Assembly (NCBI RefSeq): GCF_900142025.1 | Contig: NZ_FQZM01000014.1 | Coordinates: 19,910-83,909 of the forward strand | Direction of reading: 5' to 3' | DNA from: Desulfofundulus thermosubterraneus DSM 16057 | Lineage (GTDB): Bacteria; Bacillota; Desulfotomaculia; Desulfotomaculales; Desulfovirgulaceae | DNA: 64,000 nt | Shown here: one piece after another, positions 1 through 9,223 of the stretch | Position numbering within the stretch: the first letter of the stretch is position 1 | Layout of the letters: each line of letters opens with the position of its first letter | Made by a program: the position numbers and the translations under genes | Notes under the pieces: generated by a model | Told to the model about the DNA's origin: nothing | What the model saw: the letters and a program-made list of their open reading frames with translations, nothing else | Databases searched by the model: none

Positions 1-1
1 C

Positions 2-1861
2 GGCCTTGGGACCTGGCTGAAGGGGCAATCCATATTCGCCACTCCGGCGGAGAAAGCCGCAACAGCCCATGCTTTCGATGCCGTATCCTGGTACGCGCAG
101 CATCCCTTACAAACTGCGTGGGCCTGGCTCACAAAACGGGAACTGGCTAATCCGGGTCCACGGAAAATCTGGCTGGCCCTGCACGGCCTTACTGCGCTGG
201 CGGCTTTCAGCTGGTGGTTGGGGGGAAGATTCCGCGGTGGGACCGGATGGAGCGGGATCAGGATGAAACCCGGCGACGCCACCCACGGCAGCGCCAGGTG
301 GGCTGTGAAGGCCGACCTGGCCCGGGTGTGCGACTTCGGCTTCGGCCCCGGAATAATACTCGGCGCGTTCGGGAGCAGGCCGGTGCGCATACCGGTGAAG
401 CCGAAAACCTGGATGAACAAGCATGTGCTGGTGGTCGGCGCTCCCGGGTCGGGTAAGAGCCGGGGCTACGTACGCCCCAACATATTTGCCGCCGTGCGGG
501 CTAGGGAGAGCGTCATCGTCACCGACCCAAAGGGTGAGCTGTATCGTGACATGGCTGCCTGGCTGAGGACGAAAGGATATGCAGTCAGGGTACTCAATCT
601 CGTTCGCATGGAGGAATCCGACCGGTGGAACCCGCTGACGGAAATACGGACACCCCTGGACGCAGATGTGTTCGCCCAGGTGGTGATTGCAACCACCGAT
701 GCCGGTCCCAAAAGGGGTGGCGACTCGTTCTGGGACCGTGCGGAGCAGAATCTGTTGAAGGCCCTCGCGCTCTACGTGGTGCTGGAGCTTCCGGAAGAAG
801 AGAGACATATGGGTTCCCTGTACGACATCCTGGCCTCCGGCGACCCCGAAAAGGTGGATGCCATGTTCGCAAAGCTGCCGGTGAACCACCCGGCCAAAGG
901 ACCTTACAACGTCTACGCCATGGCCGGCCAGAACGTAAGGGGCGGCGTGGTTATCGGGCTGGGCACCAGGCTGCAGGTCTTCCAGCAGGAACTGGTCCGG
1001 CAGGTGACCTGCAAATCGGATATAGACCTTGCTTTGCCTGGCAGGGAAAAATGCGCCTACTTTCTCATCACCCCGGATACACACGGGGCCTTTGATTTTC
1101 TGGCTTCACTTTTCTTCACTTTTGAATTCGTACGGCTGGTGGAAGCGGCCGACGCCAGGCCCGACGGCCGCCTGCAGGTACCTGTGAAGTTCCTCCTGGA
1201 TGAGTTTGCAAACATAGTAACCATTCCCGAGTTCGAAAAGAAAATCGCCACCGTCAGGTCCCGGGGCATAGAGTGCCACGTTATAGTACAGAGCCTTCCC
1301 CAGTTGGAGCGGGTTTACGGGCGTACATGGCAGGAAATCAAGGCCTGCTGCGACACCACCCTGGTAATCGGTGTTAAAGACGACTACACGGCGCAGTACT
1401 TCAGCCGCATGCTGGGGCAGTGCACCGTGGAAACACAAAGCGCGACCCGTGAGGTGAAGTCTCTTTTTGGTCCCGGCCTTTTTGACGACCGGCAGACCCG
1501 CAGCACCACAGGTCGTGAACTTATGCGGCCGGAAGAGATAATCAAAATGCGTTCGAAGTTCTGCCTGGCTTTCCTACCTGATGGTACGCCTCCCGCAAAA
1601 CTTCGGGTGCTGGATTATGAAAACTTTCCCGAAGCAAAAGATTTAAAGCGCTTAAACAGAATCAAATCGGAGGCGGGAAGTCCTGAACATCCCAGGCTTA
1701 TATTCGAAGAGCCCGATGTTTGTAATACAACTGTTGCTGAACTTGAAACCTTTACACCTTCTGAGAATCACATCTCGTACGATGCCTCCAGCAAAACGGC
1801 AACGGAAGAAAAGGAAACAACAAGCCAATCCGGTGCCGTGCGGGCCGGGGTGCCCTGGTAG
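2..1861 (+). CDS. TraG/VirD4-type conjugation coupling ATPase (5' end outside window)
   Basis: The frame is open from base 2 without a stop, so the gene begins before the window. Coupling proteins of this family link the relaxosome to a type IV secretion channel at the inner membrane and hydrolyse ATP. Visible residues 55-77 form a hydrophobic segment (LALHGLTALAAFSWWLGG), the expected N-terminal membrane anchor. Walker A GAPGSGKS lies at nt 437-460 and Walker B KFLLDEFAN near nt 1185-1212, followed by a RecA-like motor domain. The TraG-type C-terminal region is present (DDRQTRSTTGRELMRPEEI). No relaxase or other transfer gene is in view; the rest of the element would lie to the left. Family assignment is firm, but conjugation itself is inferred. 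Confidence 0.88.
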   Translation, partial: GLGTWLKGQSIFATPAEKAATAHAFDAVSWYAQHPLQTAWAWLTKRELANPGPRKIWLALHGLTALAAFSWWLGGRFRGGTGWSGIRMKPGDATHGSARWAVKADLARVCDFGFGPGIILGAFGSRPVRIPVKPKTWMNKHVLVVGAPGSGKSRGYVRPNIFAAVRARESVIVTDPKGELYRDMAAWLRTKGYAVRVLNLVRMEESDRWNPLTEIRTPLDADVFAQVVIATTDAGPKRGGDSFWDRAEQNLLKALALYVVLELPEEERHMGSLYDILASGDPEKVDAMFAKLPVNHPAKGPYNVYAMAGQNVRGGVVIGLGTRLQVFQQELVRQVTCKSDIDLALPGREKCAYFLITPDTHGAFDFLASLFFTFEFVRLVEAADARPDGRLQVPVKFLLDEFANIVTIPEFEKKIATVRSRGIECHVIVQSLPQLERVYGRTWQEIKACCDTTLVIGVKDDYTAQYFSRMLGQCTVETQSATREVKSLFGPGLFDDRQTRSTTGRELMRPEEIIKMRSKFCLAFLPDGTPPAKLRVLDYENFPEAKDLKRLNRIKSEAGSPEHPRLIFEEPDVCNTTVAELETFTPSENHISYDASSKTATEEKETTSQSGAVRAGVPW

Positions 1862-2150
1862 GAGGAACCAGCTCCTGGAAACGGTGACCAGCGGTGTGTC
1901 GCTTATCCAGGGGTTTTATTTTTCGCAACCCAAACCAGCCATTATTGGGCATTGAATGAAAAGACTCTAGTATACGAGGGATGGAGGGTTGAGCGAAGCT
2001 GCCTTAGATAGTCCCGACGTAGTTCTTACCGGCTGAATTTTTCTGTAAACATGGACAAATTGGTCTGCATAACTTTTATAGAACAGTTCTAGGTTTTGCG
2101 ACGCTATCTTTTTTCTGAATGGGACCCTGGAAAAGCGTTGGGGTGGTTCT

Positions 2151-2363
2151 ATGATCCCTGTTAAAATCATAAAAAGCAGGTTTGGTACCATTAACATTTA
2201 CCCACCTTTGGAACAGCCTTCTCCGGATGACGAGGCAAGGTTATACGCGGTACTTGCCGAATGTTTGGCTATGAAACAGCCACGGGCTGAAAACGAAAAA
2301 AGCCCGCAAACCGTATGTGAACAGGTTTACAGGGCTGAGTGTTCTTTTGGTATTATGAGATAA
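2151..2363 (+). CDS. Small hypothetical protein, 70 aa, in the mobile-element flank
   Basis: I do not recognise this protein. It starts with ATG behind a GGGGTGG Shine-Dalgarno-like run and ends 4 bases before the stop codon of the truncated prkA on the other strand. The sequence is polar, with no membrane segment or known motif. The 289 bases before it (1862-2150) contain no gene that I can support. It may be a remnant that belongs to the element carrying traG. Confidence 0.35.
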   Translation: MIPVKIIKSRFGTINIYPPLEQPSPDDEARLYAVLAECLAMKQPRAENEKSPQTVCEQVYRAECSFGIMR

Positions 2364-2367
2364 CTGC

Positions 2368-3234
2368 TTACTCGTCGGCGTAAATAAGGGCAAAACGGCC
2401 GGCCTTGAAGTTTCCTTCCTGGGAAAGGCTCAGGAGGTTCCACAGGAATTTTTCGTCACATTTTAGCATTTCCTGGAATTCCATGATGCCCCGGTTGGCA
2501 ATGTTCAGCTCGCCGTCAAACCGGTAGGCCCGGGGGTCCGACTCCGAACCGTACTCGGCAATGGTGGAGAAGTCCACGCTGCCGGTGAGATCGGCAATGT
2601 CCTGGGACTTGGGGTCGGAAGGGGTGAAGGTACCTATGCCCACCCGGTTTTCCTCGGACAGAAAAATCCTTTCCACCCGTACATTTTCAATCTTGCCGTC
2701 GTATTCTGTTTCCAGCATCATGCGACAGTAGGGGCAGAGCTCTCCTTCCACGTAGACGCCGTATTCCTTCTCAAATTCCGGCCTCAGCTCCCTGGGGATT
2801 AAATGCAGGGGTTCTTCATGCATGGGACAGCCCTTGATGCCGTAGAGGGCCCCCCGGTCGGTGCGGCTGTACTTCTCCAGGCCCCTTTTTAACATGGCCA
2901 CCAGGGTGGATTTGCCGCCGCTTACCGGTCCCATCAGCAAGAGGATGCGCTTGCGTACGTCCAGCCGCCGGGCAGCAGGGTGGAAGTATTCCTCCACCAG
3001 TTTTTCCAGGGTCCTATCCAGACCGAAGAGTTCACTGGAGAAAAATTTATAACGCTTGACACCATCTATCTCTTCTACCCCGGCGTCCTTGATCATGTTG
3101 TAGATCCGGGCGTGGGCAAGCTGGCAAACCCAGGGACGTTCCTTAACTATCTGCAAATACTCCTGGAAGGTACCCTCCCAGGACAGTTCCTTTTCCAGGG
3201 AACGATGTTCTTCCAACCTCTTCAGGAAGTCCAT
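2368..3234 (-). pseudogene. prkA: Truncated PrkA-type serine protein kinase (AAA part only)
   Basis: PrkA kinases are about 630 residues long: an AAA-like N-terminal half and a kinase-like C-terminal half. Only 288 residues are left here. Walker A GPVSGGKST is at residues 102-110 and the zinc-type CPMH...CPYC region follows. The frame stops directly after LIYADE, a point where the family normally runs on into its second half. The bases beyond the stop look unrelated to prkA. In spore formers prkA usually sits with a yhbH-like gene and spoVR; here spoVR is 18 kb away and yhbH is not seen. The start at 3234 has a GGAGTGAG ribosome site. Likely a broken gene at an insertion or deletion border; an active copy may exist elsewhere. 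Confidence 0.75.
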
Positions 3235-3655
3235 AATCTCACTCCTTTGCTGTGGAATAGATCCACAAGCCGGATTTGTACATTCCCAGTGTTTAGTATT
3301 ACATTATATGCACTTTGGCTTGGTAGAAGAATCCGTTAGCCGACAATATCTGCACCCGGGCCGGAGAAGGAACCGTTGGCGGAAAGGTCTGCCGGGATCC
3401 CGGCAACATCTTAAACCGTGCACAATTCTACTTTTATATGAGCTGCATAGAAAACACCCTGTTACCATGTTATAATTGTTCATATAGGAAAAACGAACCA
3501 CTGCATCCATATGAAAACCATCTGGAACGATCCCGGCCAGCGCATCGCCCGGCCAGAGGGTGATCGGGGCGTTGCCGCCGCGGAACGGGCGGCACCCGCG
3601 CCTGCGGGTGCCGGTGATAACTTTGTTTACGGTGTTCTGAAAGGGGAGGAGCAGT
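3235..3655. other. Intergenic region between prkA and rmlA with promoter-like box and hairpin
   Basis: This stretch separates divergent genes. A TATAAT box stands at 3471-3476 on the plus strand. A perfect 9-bp hairpin follows (GGCACCCGC 3591-3599, GCGGGTGCC 3604-3612, loop GCCT), about 45 bases before rmlA. It could shape the rml leader transcript, but no run of U follows, so it is not a standard terminator. A CATATAAT box for prkA lies near 3303-3310 on the minus strand. No gene is supported here. Confidence 0.4.
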
Positions 3656-4723
3656 TTGAAAGCTCTGGTACTGGCCGGCGGGAAGGGCACGCGCCTGCGG
3701 CCCCTAACCTATACTACGGCCAAGCAGCTGATCCCGGTCGCCAACAAGCCCATCATCTTTTACGTGCTGGAGCAAATCGCAGCGGCGGGGATAGATGATG
3801 TGGGGGTAATCATTTCACCGGAAACGGGCGAAAACGTGAAAGACGCCGTAGGGGACGGCTCCCGCTGGGGAATAAAGATCACCTACATACTGCAGGAGAC
3901 TCCCGCCGGGCTGGCCCACGCCGTGAAGACGGCCCGGGAATTCCTGGGAGAGTCGCCCTTTTTGATGTTTTTGGGGGATAACCTCATCCAGGGTGGCGTC
4001 GAGGCCTTCGTGCGGGACTTTGCCGCCGGTGAAGCCGGCGCCTTCATCCTGCTCAAAAGGGTAAAAGATCCCCGGGCCTTTGGCGTGGCCGTGCTGGATA
4101 GCCGGAACCACGTTGTTCAGTTGATTGAAAAGCCAAAAGAGCCGCCCAGCGACCTAGCCCTGGTGGGCGTGTATCTCTTCCGGCCAGCCATTCACGAAGC
4201 CATCGGGCGCATAAAACCCTCCTGGCGGGGGGAGCTGGAGATCACCGATGCCATCCAGGAACTCATCCATATGGGCTGCCTGGTGGAAGCCCGCATCCTG
4301 GAGGGCTGGTGGCTGGACACCGGTAAAAAGGACGATATCCTGGAGGCCAACCGGGTGGTGCTGGACGAGTTCGCCCGGCGGGACGTCCGGGGAGAGGTTC
4401 ACGGCGACAGCCAGGTGGTGGGACGGGTGGAAATAGGGGAGGGCAGCCGGGTGGTGAACAGCGTCGTCCGGGGGCCGGTGGTCATCGGCAATGGAGTTAC
4501 GATTATTGACTCTTTTGTAGGCCCCTACACCGCTATTGCCGGCGGCAGTCAACTGGAGCGGGTTTCCCTGGAACATGCGGTAGTACTGGAGAACTGCCGT
4601 CTGCTGGACGTGGAGCACATCGAAGACAGCCTTATCGGGAGCAACACCCGCGTGGTCCGGGCCGGCGGACGCCGGCGGGCCCTGCGCCTTTTCGTGGGCG
4701 ACGACGCGGAAGTGGTAATTTGA
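3656..4723 (+). CDS. rmlA: Glucose-1-phosphate thymidylyltransferase, long form
   Basis: It joins glucose-1-phosphate and dTTP to dTDP-glucose, the first step to dTDP-L-rhamnose. The nucleotide-binding signature [13 protein letters not shown] is at residues 6-18 and K-Q-L-I-P-V follows. About 240 residues of nucleotidyltransferase fold are followed by a C-terminal left-handed beta-helix, typical of the long RmlA class (355 aa rather than about 290). TTG is the start, behind GGGGAGGAG. It is first in an rmlA-C-D-B operon with small gaps or overlaps, so the four genes are surely co-transcribed. Confidence 0.92.
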   Translation: MKALVLAGGKGTRLRPLTYTTAKQLIPVANKPIIFYVLEQIAAAGIDDVGVIISPETGENVKDAVGDGSRWGIKITYILQETPAGLAHAVKTAREFLGESPFLMFLGDNLIQGGVEAFVRDFAAGEAGAFILLKRVKDPRAFGVAVLDSRNHVVQLIEKPKEPPSDLALVGVYLFRPAIHEAIGRIKPSWRGELEITDAIQELIHMGCLVEARILEGWWLDTGKKDDILEANRVVLDEFARRDVRGEVHGDSQVVGRVEIGEGSRVVNSVVRGPVVIGNGVTIIDSFVGPYTAIAGGSQLERVSLEHAVVLENCRLLDVEHIEDSLIGSNTRVVRAGGRRRALRLFVGDDAEVVI

Positions 4724-4740
4724 TACAGGAGGGTTTTTCT

Positions 4741-5202
4741 ATGGAGTTGATCGACGGCGTGCAGGTGAAGAAGCTGCGCCTGATTCCCGACGAGCGGGGT
4801 TTTCTCATGGAGATGCTGCGCAGCGATTGGCCGGAGTTTGATAAGTTCGGGCAGGCCTACATCACTGCCTGCTACCCGGGGGTGATCAAGGCCTGGCACT
4901 ACCACAAAATCCAGTGGGACCACTTTGTCTGCGTAGGGGGCATGGCCAAAGTGGTGCTCTACGACCCGCGGGAGGGCAGCCCCACAAAAGGGGTGCTCAA
5001 TGTGTTCCACCTGGGCTACCTCAACCCCTGCCTTTTGAAGATCCCGCCGGGGGTTTATCACGGTTTTACCGCCGAGGGCAACCGGACGGCCTTAATCGTC
5101 AACTTCCCTACGGAGCTGTACAATTACGAACAGCCCGATGAATTCCGGCTGCCCTACAACGACCCCTCCATTCCCTATTCCTGGGAGGTGCGGCATGGTT
5201 AG
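4741..5202 (+). CDS. rmlC: dTDP-4-dehydrorhamnose 3,5-epimerase
   Basis: A cupin-fold epimerase acting on dTDP-4-keto-6-deoxyglucose. The catalytic-type histidine block reads KAWHYHKIQWDHF and the later PPGVYHGFTA motif closes the pocket. ATG at 4741 is chosen because AGGAGG ends 8 bases before it; a longer frame from 4720 would overlap rmlA. The product is 153 residues, somewhat short for the family (usually 180 or more). It lies between rmlA and rmlD, which supports the function. Confidence 0.86.
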   Translation: MELIDGVQVKKLRLIPDERGFLMEMLRSDWPEFDKFGQAYITACYPGVIKAWHYHKIQWDHFVCVGGMAKVVLYDPREGSPTKGVLNVFHLGYLNPCLLKIPPGVYHGFTAEGNRTALIVNFPTELYNYEQPDEFRLPYNDPSIPYSWEVRHG

Positions 5203-6052
5203 GCGGGTGCTGGTCACCGGCGCCGCCGGCATGCTGGGCCGGGCGGTGACCGCGGAGTTCGGGCAACGCGGGGAAGAGGTGCTGTCCCTTTCCCGCCGGG
5301 AACTGGACATCACCGATCCGGCGGCGGTACGGTCCGCCCTGTGGCGGCTGCGGCCCCGGGTGGTGGTCAACTGCGCTGCCTACACTGACGTGGACGGCGC
5401 GGAAGTCAACTGCGAGCGGGCCTTCCTGGTCAACGGCCTGGGACCTAAAAACCTTGCGCTGGCGTGTCGGGAAATGAGTATCGTGCTGGTACACGTCGGC
5501 ACCGACTACATTTTTGACGGTCAAAAGGGCAAACCCTACAGCGTGTACGACCCCCCGAATCCCCTGAACGTTTACGGTAAAAGCAAGCTCTGGGGCGAGC
5601 GGGCGGTGGCGGAGGTCGGCGGCCGCTGCTTCGTCGTGCGTACCAGCTGGCTCTTCGGCCCCGGGGGCAGGAACTTCGTGGAGACCATGCTCCAGATCGG
5701 CCGGGAAAGGGGCGCCGCCCGGGTGGTTAGCGACCAGCGGGGCTGCCCCACCTATACGGTAGATTTGGCCCGGGCTATTGCCGACCTGGTGGAAAGCGGC
5801 CGATACGGCACCTACCACGTTACCAACAGCGGCAACACCACCTGGTACGAATTTGCGACGGCAATATTCAAACTGGCCGGCCTGGAGGTGGAACTGGCCC
5901 CCTGCTCCACGGCGGAGTTTCCCCGCCCGGCCCGAAGACCGCTCTACTCGGTGCTGGACCCGTTCCCCTTGAAGGAAACCATCGGTTACCTGCTCCCGCC
6001 GTGGGTAGACGCCCTGGAAAGGTACCTATCGGAAAGACAAAAAATAACTTAA
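5195..6052 (+). CDS. rmlD: dTDP-4-dehydrorhamnose reductase
   Basis: Reduces dTDP-4-keto-L-rhamnose to dTDP-L-rhamnose with NAD(P)H. The Rossmann motif GAAGMLGRAV opens the protein, and the short-chain dehydrogenase YGKSK motif is in place. The ATG at 5195 overlaps the rmlC stop by 8 bases (ATGGTTAG) and follows GGGAGGTG, so translational coupling is likely. 285 residues, the usual length. Confidence 0.93.
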   Translation: MVRRVLVTGAAGMLGRAVTAEFGQRGEEVLSLSRRELDITDPAAVRSALWRLRPRVVVNCAAYTDVDGAEVNCERAFLVNGLGPKNLALACREMSIVLVHVGTDYIFDGQKGKPYSVYDPPNPLNVYGKSKLWGERAVAEVGGRCFVVRTSWLFGPGGRNFVETMLQIGRERGAARVVSDQRGCPTYTVDLARAIADLVESGRYGTYHVTNSGNTTWYEFATAIFKLAGLEVELAPCSTAEFPRPARRPLYSVLDPFPLKETIGYLLPPWVDALERYLSERQKIT

Positions 6053-6070
6053 AAAGGAGCAATGTGATCA

Positions 6071-7126
6071 ATGAAACTGCTGGTTACCGGCGGAGCCGGA
6101 TTCATCGGCTCCAACTTCACCCGCTATATCCTGCAGGCCTGCCCTGGAGTTTCGGTCATCAATCTGGATAAGCTCACCTATGCGGGCAACCTGGAAAACC
6201 TGGCTGATCTTGCGGATCACCCCCGCCATGCGTTCATCCACGGTGACATTTGTGACCGCCGCCTGGTGGGGGAGATTTTTTCCCGCGGCGTGGACGCGGT
6301 GATCAACTTTGCCGCCGAGTCCCATGTGGACCGCAGCATCGTGGACGCCTCGCCCTTCATCGAGACCAACGTGCGGGGCACCCAGGTGCTGCTGGACGCG
6401 GCCGCGGAATACTGGAAGGATAGGTTTGGCGGGCGGGCGGCGGCCGGGGCTGAAGAACCCGTGATCTTCATCCAGGTCTCCACCGACGAGGTTTACGGCT
6501 CCCTGGGACCGGAGGGGCGCTTCACCGAGGGGAGCCCTTTAAAGCCTTCCAGCCCCTACTCCGCCAGCAAGGCCGCCGCCGACCTTCTGGCCCTGGCTTA
6601 CCACCGCACCTACGGGCTACCGGTGGTCATCACCCGTTGTTCCAACAACTACGGTCCCTACCAGTTCCCGGAAAAGCTCATCCCCTTGATGATCACCAAT
6701 GCGCTGGAGAATCAGCCCCTGCCCGTGTACGGCGACGGCTTGAACATGCGGGACTGGCTGCACGTGGAGGATCACTGCCGGGCGCTGGAGCTGGTTCTTT
6801 TCCGGGGGAAGCCCGGGGAGGTCTACAACATCGGCGGCCACGGGGAGCGCACCAACCTGGAAGTGGTGCAGGCAATTTTGAAACATCTGGGTAAGCCGGA
6901 AAGCCTTATTCGTTTTGTCAAAGACCGGCCCGGCCACGACCGCCGCTATGCCATCGATCCCTCAAAGATCACCCGGGAGCTGGGCTGGGAACCCAGGCAT
7001 AAATTTGAAGAAGGCCTGGCGGCTACGGTGGAGTGGTACATAATAAACCGTTCCTGGTGGGAGCGGATAAAATCCGGTGCCTACCGGGAGTATTATCAGA
7101 AGATGTACGGGGCAATAAAGGCGTAA
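6071..7126 (+). CDS. rmlB: dTDP-glucose 4,6-dehydratase
   Basis: Converts dTDP-glucose to dTDP-4-keto-6-deoxyglucose with tightly bound NAD. The N-terminus [10 protein letters not shown] is the NAD site; STDEVYGS and YSASKAAAD carry the catalytic Thr-Asp-Glu and Tyr-x3-Lys. 351 residues is typical. It is last in the rml operon, 18 bases after rmlD, with AAAAGGAGC before the ATG. With rmlACD it makes a complete route to dTDP-rhamnose for cell-surface polysaccharide. Confidence 0.95.
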   Translation: MKLLVTGGAGFIGSNFTRYILQACPGVSVINLDKLTYAGNLENLADLADHPRHAFIHGDICDRRLVGEIFSRGVDAVINFAAESHVDRSIVDASPFIETNVRGTQVLLDAAAEYWKDRFGGRAAAGAEEPVIFIQVSTDEVYGSLGPEGRFTEGSPLKPSSPYSASKAAADLLALAYHRTYGLPVVITRCSNNYGPYQFPEKLIPLMITNALENQPLPVYGDGLNMRDWLHVEDHCRALELVLFRGKPGEVYNIGGHGERTNLEVVQAILKHLGKPESLIRFVKDRPGHDRRYAIDPSKITRELGWEPRHKFEEGLAATVEWYIINRSWWERIKSGAYREYYQKMYGAIKA

Positions 7127-7209
7127 AACAATTTTCCTCTGCCGGGTTTTAGCCGGCGTGTCCAACCTTTTGCAAGAACATTCTGCAGGGAGAAAGAAGG
7201 TGTCAAAAC

Positions 7210-7839
7210 ATTAAAAGGGACTCTTGTACCCGGTGCGGTACTTGCTGCCTAAAGGGCGGGCCGGCCCTGCACCATGAGGACAAAGGCTTACTGCTGGCCG
7301 GGAATGTGGGATACCAGCACCTGGTAACCATCAGGAAGGGTGAACCGGCCTATGACCCCGTCCTTGACACCGTTAGGCCGGTGGAACGGGAACTGGTCAA
7401 GGTGCGCGGGAAAGGGAAGGAATGGTCCTGCTGCTTTTTTGAGGAAAAAAGCTCTTCGTGCACCATCTACGAGCACCGCCCGCTGGAGTGCCGGCTGTTG
7501 AAGTGCTGGGACACCTCGGCACTGGAAGGCGTGGTTGGCAGAAACACCATCGTGCGCGCCGACATTATCAATTCTCACGATCCCATTATTGAGTTGATTG
7601 AAATGCATGAAAGGGAATGTCCGTACCAGGAGGTAGAAGAATTAATCTCCAACCTGTCCCGGGAAACGGATAAATCGAAAACCCTGGCCAGGCTGAATGA
7701 GCTTGTCCGTAAAGACCTGGCCATACGTTTTTACGCCATATCGGAATTGGGATTGCGTGAGGAGTTTGAACTTTTTATTTTCGGCCGCCCTTTATTTAAA
7801 GTGCTGAGTTCCCGGGGGATACCGGTTCATTCAGCCTGA
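7210..7839 (+). CDS. YkgJ-type cysteine-cluster protein, probable ATT start
   Basis: Proteins of this family carry a CxxCGxCC metal site (Zn or Fe). Here the frame upstream of the first GTG (7306) encodes SCTRCGTCC then GGPALH, the family's hallmark, and stays open back to a TAG at 7150-7152. No ATG, GTG or TTG precedes the motif in this frame. ATT at 7210 sits 7 bases after AAGGTG and is the best start. A start at 7306 would lose the metal site. Further cysteines (CCFFEE, CTIYEHRPLECR) match the family. The alternative is a frameshift after GTG at 7200. Monocistronic, after the rml operon. Confidence 0.7.
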   Translation: MKRDSCTRCGTCCLKGGPALHHEDKGLLLAGNVGYQHLVTIRKGEPAYDPVLDTVRPVERELVKVRGKGKEWSCCFFEEKSSSCTIYEHRPLECRLLKCWDTSALEGVVGRNTIVRADIINSHDPIIELIEMHERECPYQEVEELISNLSRETDKSKTLARLNELVRKDLAIRFYAISELGLREEFELFIFGRPLFKVLSSRGIPVHSA

Positions 7840-7920
7840 CGCCCGGGCCGAGAAATTGGGAAGCAGGGCAAATATTGCTGTAGTTATATATAGAATCAGG
7901 AGGGAAAGTTAACGGTAATG

Positions 7921-7966
7921 TTGAAATACTTCTTGAAAAAACGTTGAAATACTTCTTAAAAAGTCG
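7921..7966 (+). repeat. 23-bp tandem direct repeat at the riboswitch promoter
   Basis: Two copies (7921-7943, 7944-7966) begin TTGAAATACTTCTT and match at about 19 of 23 positions. The second TTGAAA (7944-7949) is 17 bases from TAACTT (7967-7972), a possible promoter whose start would fall at the beginning of the riboswitch. The duplication may double a -35 element or a regulator site. Confidence 0.5.
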
Positions 7967-7970
7967 TAAC

Positions 7971-8067
7971 TTTCCGGAGGGCAAACCCGGCGAAAGCCGG
8001 GGACGCAAAGCCACAGGTCTAAAGTTCCCCACGGGGAACCATGACGGCTGGGTTGCAAGGGGAGAAA
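7971..8067 (+). ncRNA. Cyclic-di-GMP-I (GEMM-I) riboswitch
   Basis: The aptamer has the core blocks in order: GGGCAAACC, a CCGGCGAAAGCCGG hairpin with GAAA tetraloop, GACGCAAAGCCACAGGTCT, a TTCCCCACGGGGAA hairpin, then ATGACGGCTGGGTTGC pairing back. The tetraloop and receptor-like parts match known c-di-GMP-I aptamers. A terminator follows at 8071-8112, so it should act as a transcription switch for the HD-GYP gene at 8157. Ligand identity is from family knowledge. Confidence 0.9.
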
Positions 8068-8070
8068 GGA

Positions 8071-8112
8071 AGCCGCAGGGAAGCGCAAAAATTTTTCTCC
8101 CTGCGGCTTTTC
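8071..8112 (+). terminator. Riboswitch expression-platform terminator
   Basis: Stem AGCCGCAGGGA (8071-8081) pairs with TCCCTGCGGCT (8098-8108) and is followed by TTTTCATTTT. It lies between the c-di-GMP aptamer and the HD-GYP start. Confidence 0.85.
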
Positions 8113-8156
8113 ATTTTCTAAAGAAATTTTTAGAATAAATACATCGAGGTGCTTCC

Positions 8157-8789
8157 ATGAAATCCACATTTATCCATGCTGCCCGGGCGTTGATGAAATT
8201 ACAGGAGGTCCGGTTTAAGGTTTCTCCCAATCATTCCTGGCGCGTGGCAGCCTATGCTGCTGTGCTCGCGAAGAAATTGGGTATGTCTGAAAAGGAACAG
8301 AATCGTATATACCTGGCCGGGTTGCTCCACGACATAGGGAAGCTGGGTATTTCCAGTGCTATCTTGCACAAGCCGGGCAAACTGACTGCCGCGGAGTGGG
8401 AGGAAATAAAAAAGCACCCTGTTTATAGTTATGAAATCCTTTCGGCCATACCGGGGATGAAAGCCATCAGCCTTATGGCCCTTTACCATCACGAAAGATA
8501 TGACGGTTGCGGGTATCCGGAAGGATTGGGGGGTGAGGCCATTCCCCTGGGGGCGCGAATTCTGGCCGTGGCTGATAGTTTTGATGCCATGACTTCGGAT
8601 CGGGTTTACCGGCCCAGGATGTCTGAAGAAATGGCCACAGAGGAGCTCTACCGCTGTGCTGGTACTCAATTCGACCCGCAACTGGTGGAAGTGTTTTGCT
8701 GCCGGGTCGTGCCTGAGGGAATAGATCCTGAACTCTACCGGATCACTGTCGATATTCCTGGTGGTGTGAAGCACCTGCGAAATAACTAA
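8157..8789 (+). CDS. HD-GYP domain phosphodiesterase-like protein
   Basis: HD-GYP proteins hydrolyse cyclic di-GMP. The 210-residue product is almost only this domain: HDIGK at about residues 58-62 and HHERYDGCGYP at about 111-121, both intact, with the downstream VYRPRMS block. No sensory domain or membrane segment is seen. It is under the c-di-GMP riboswitch just upstream, so the substrate probably controls synthesis of its own degrading enzyme. CGAGGTGCTTCC precedes the ATG. Confidence 0.9.
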   Translation: MKSTFIHAARALMKLQEVRFKVSPNHSWRVAAYAAVLAKKLGMSEKEQNRIYLAGLLHDIGKLGISSAILHKPGKLTAAEWEEIKKHPVYSYEILSAIPGMKAISLMALYHHERYDGCGYPEGLGGEAIPLGARILAVADSFDAMTSDRVYRPRMSEEMATEELYRCAGTQFDPQLVEVFCCRVVPEGIDPELYRITVDIPGGVKHLRNN

Positions 8790-8851
8790 CCGGGGAACCG
8801 GGCCTTGCTCATACTGGAGCGATAGCTCTTAGCCGAAAAGGAGGGGCTGTT

Positions 8852-9220
8852 GTGAGCGAAATCATCGAAAAACGGATCGGACGCTATGAAACTCTGCTTA
8901 AGGAGATGTGGGCAGCGTCGTCGAAGTACCTTGGGACGTTTTCCGTGAATCTTCTGGTGGAAAGGGTCGTATGGGAGGTTTCGCTGGAATACAAGGAAAT
9001 AGAACTCCTGCAGTACGATCAAAATGGGATATCGTGCGCGAAGATGGCGGCCAAGTTGGAGGAAAACCCGGACCTGCCGGTCGAAGATATGTTTATAAAG
9101 TTTATCACCAGGTACGTGGAAATCCTGGCCAGGCTTCTCGGTCATGAAAGAGCGGAAGAGATAAAAAAGAAGCTGGACGAGGAATTTGCCGGGGATCCTG
9201 CTGCTTCCAGGGAGGAATGA
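8852..9220 (+). CDS. Conserved-type hypothetical protein, first gene of the kaiC-like operon
   Basis: I do not recognise the 122-residue product. It is mostly helical, with charged helices (LLEKEMW-like start, AEEIKKKLDEEF near the end) and no membrane segment. GTG start behind AAAAGGAGG. It ends 3 bases before the KaiC-like gene, so it is translated with it. A partner or regulator of that ATPase is a reasonable guess from position only. Confidence 0.7.
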   Translation: MSEIIEKRIGRYETLLKEMWAASSKYLGTFSVNLLVERVVWEVSLEYKEIELLQYDQNGISCAKMAAKLEENPDLPVEDMFIKFITRYVEILARLLGHERAEEIKKKLDEEFAGDPAASREE

Positions 9221-9223
9221 GAG

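Noticed and set aside
107..1084. A long minus-strand frame opposite traG
   Set aside because: Antisense shadow of a GC-rich gene; no ribosome site and no known motif.
2075..2095. TAGAACAGTTCTA palindrome as a LexA box
   Set aside because: The half-sites GAAC and GTTC are one base apart instead of four, so it does not fit the Gram-positive LexA spacing.
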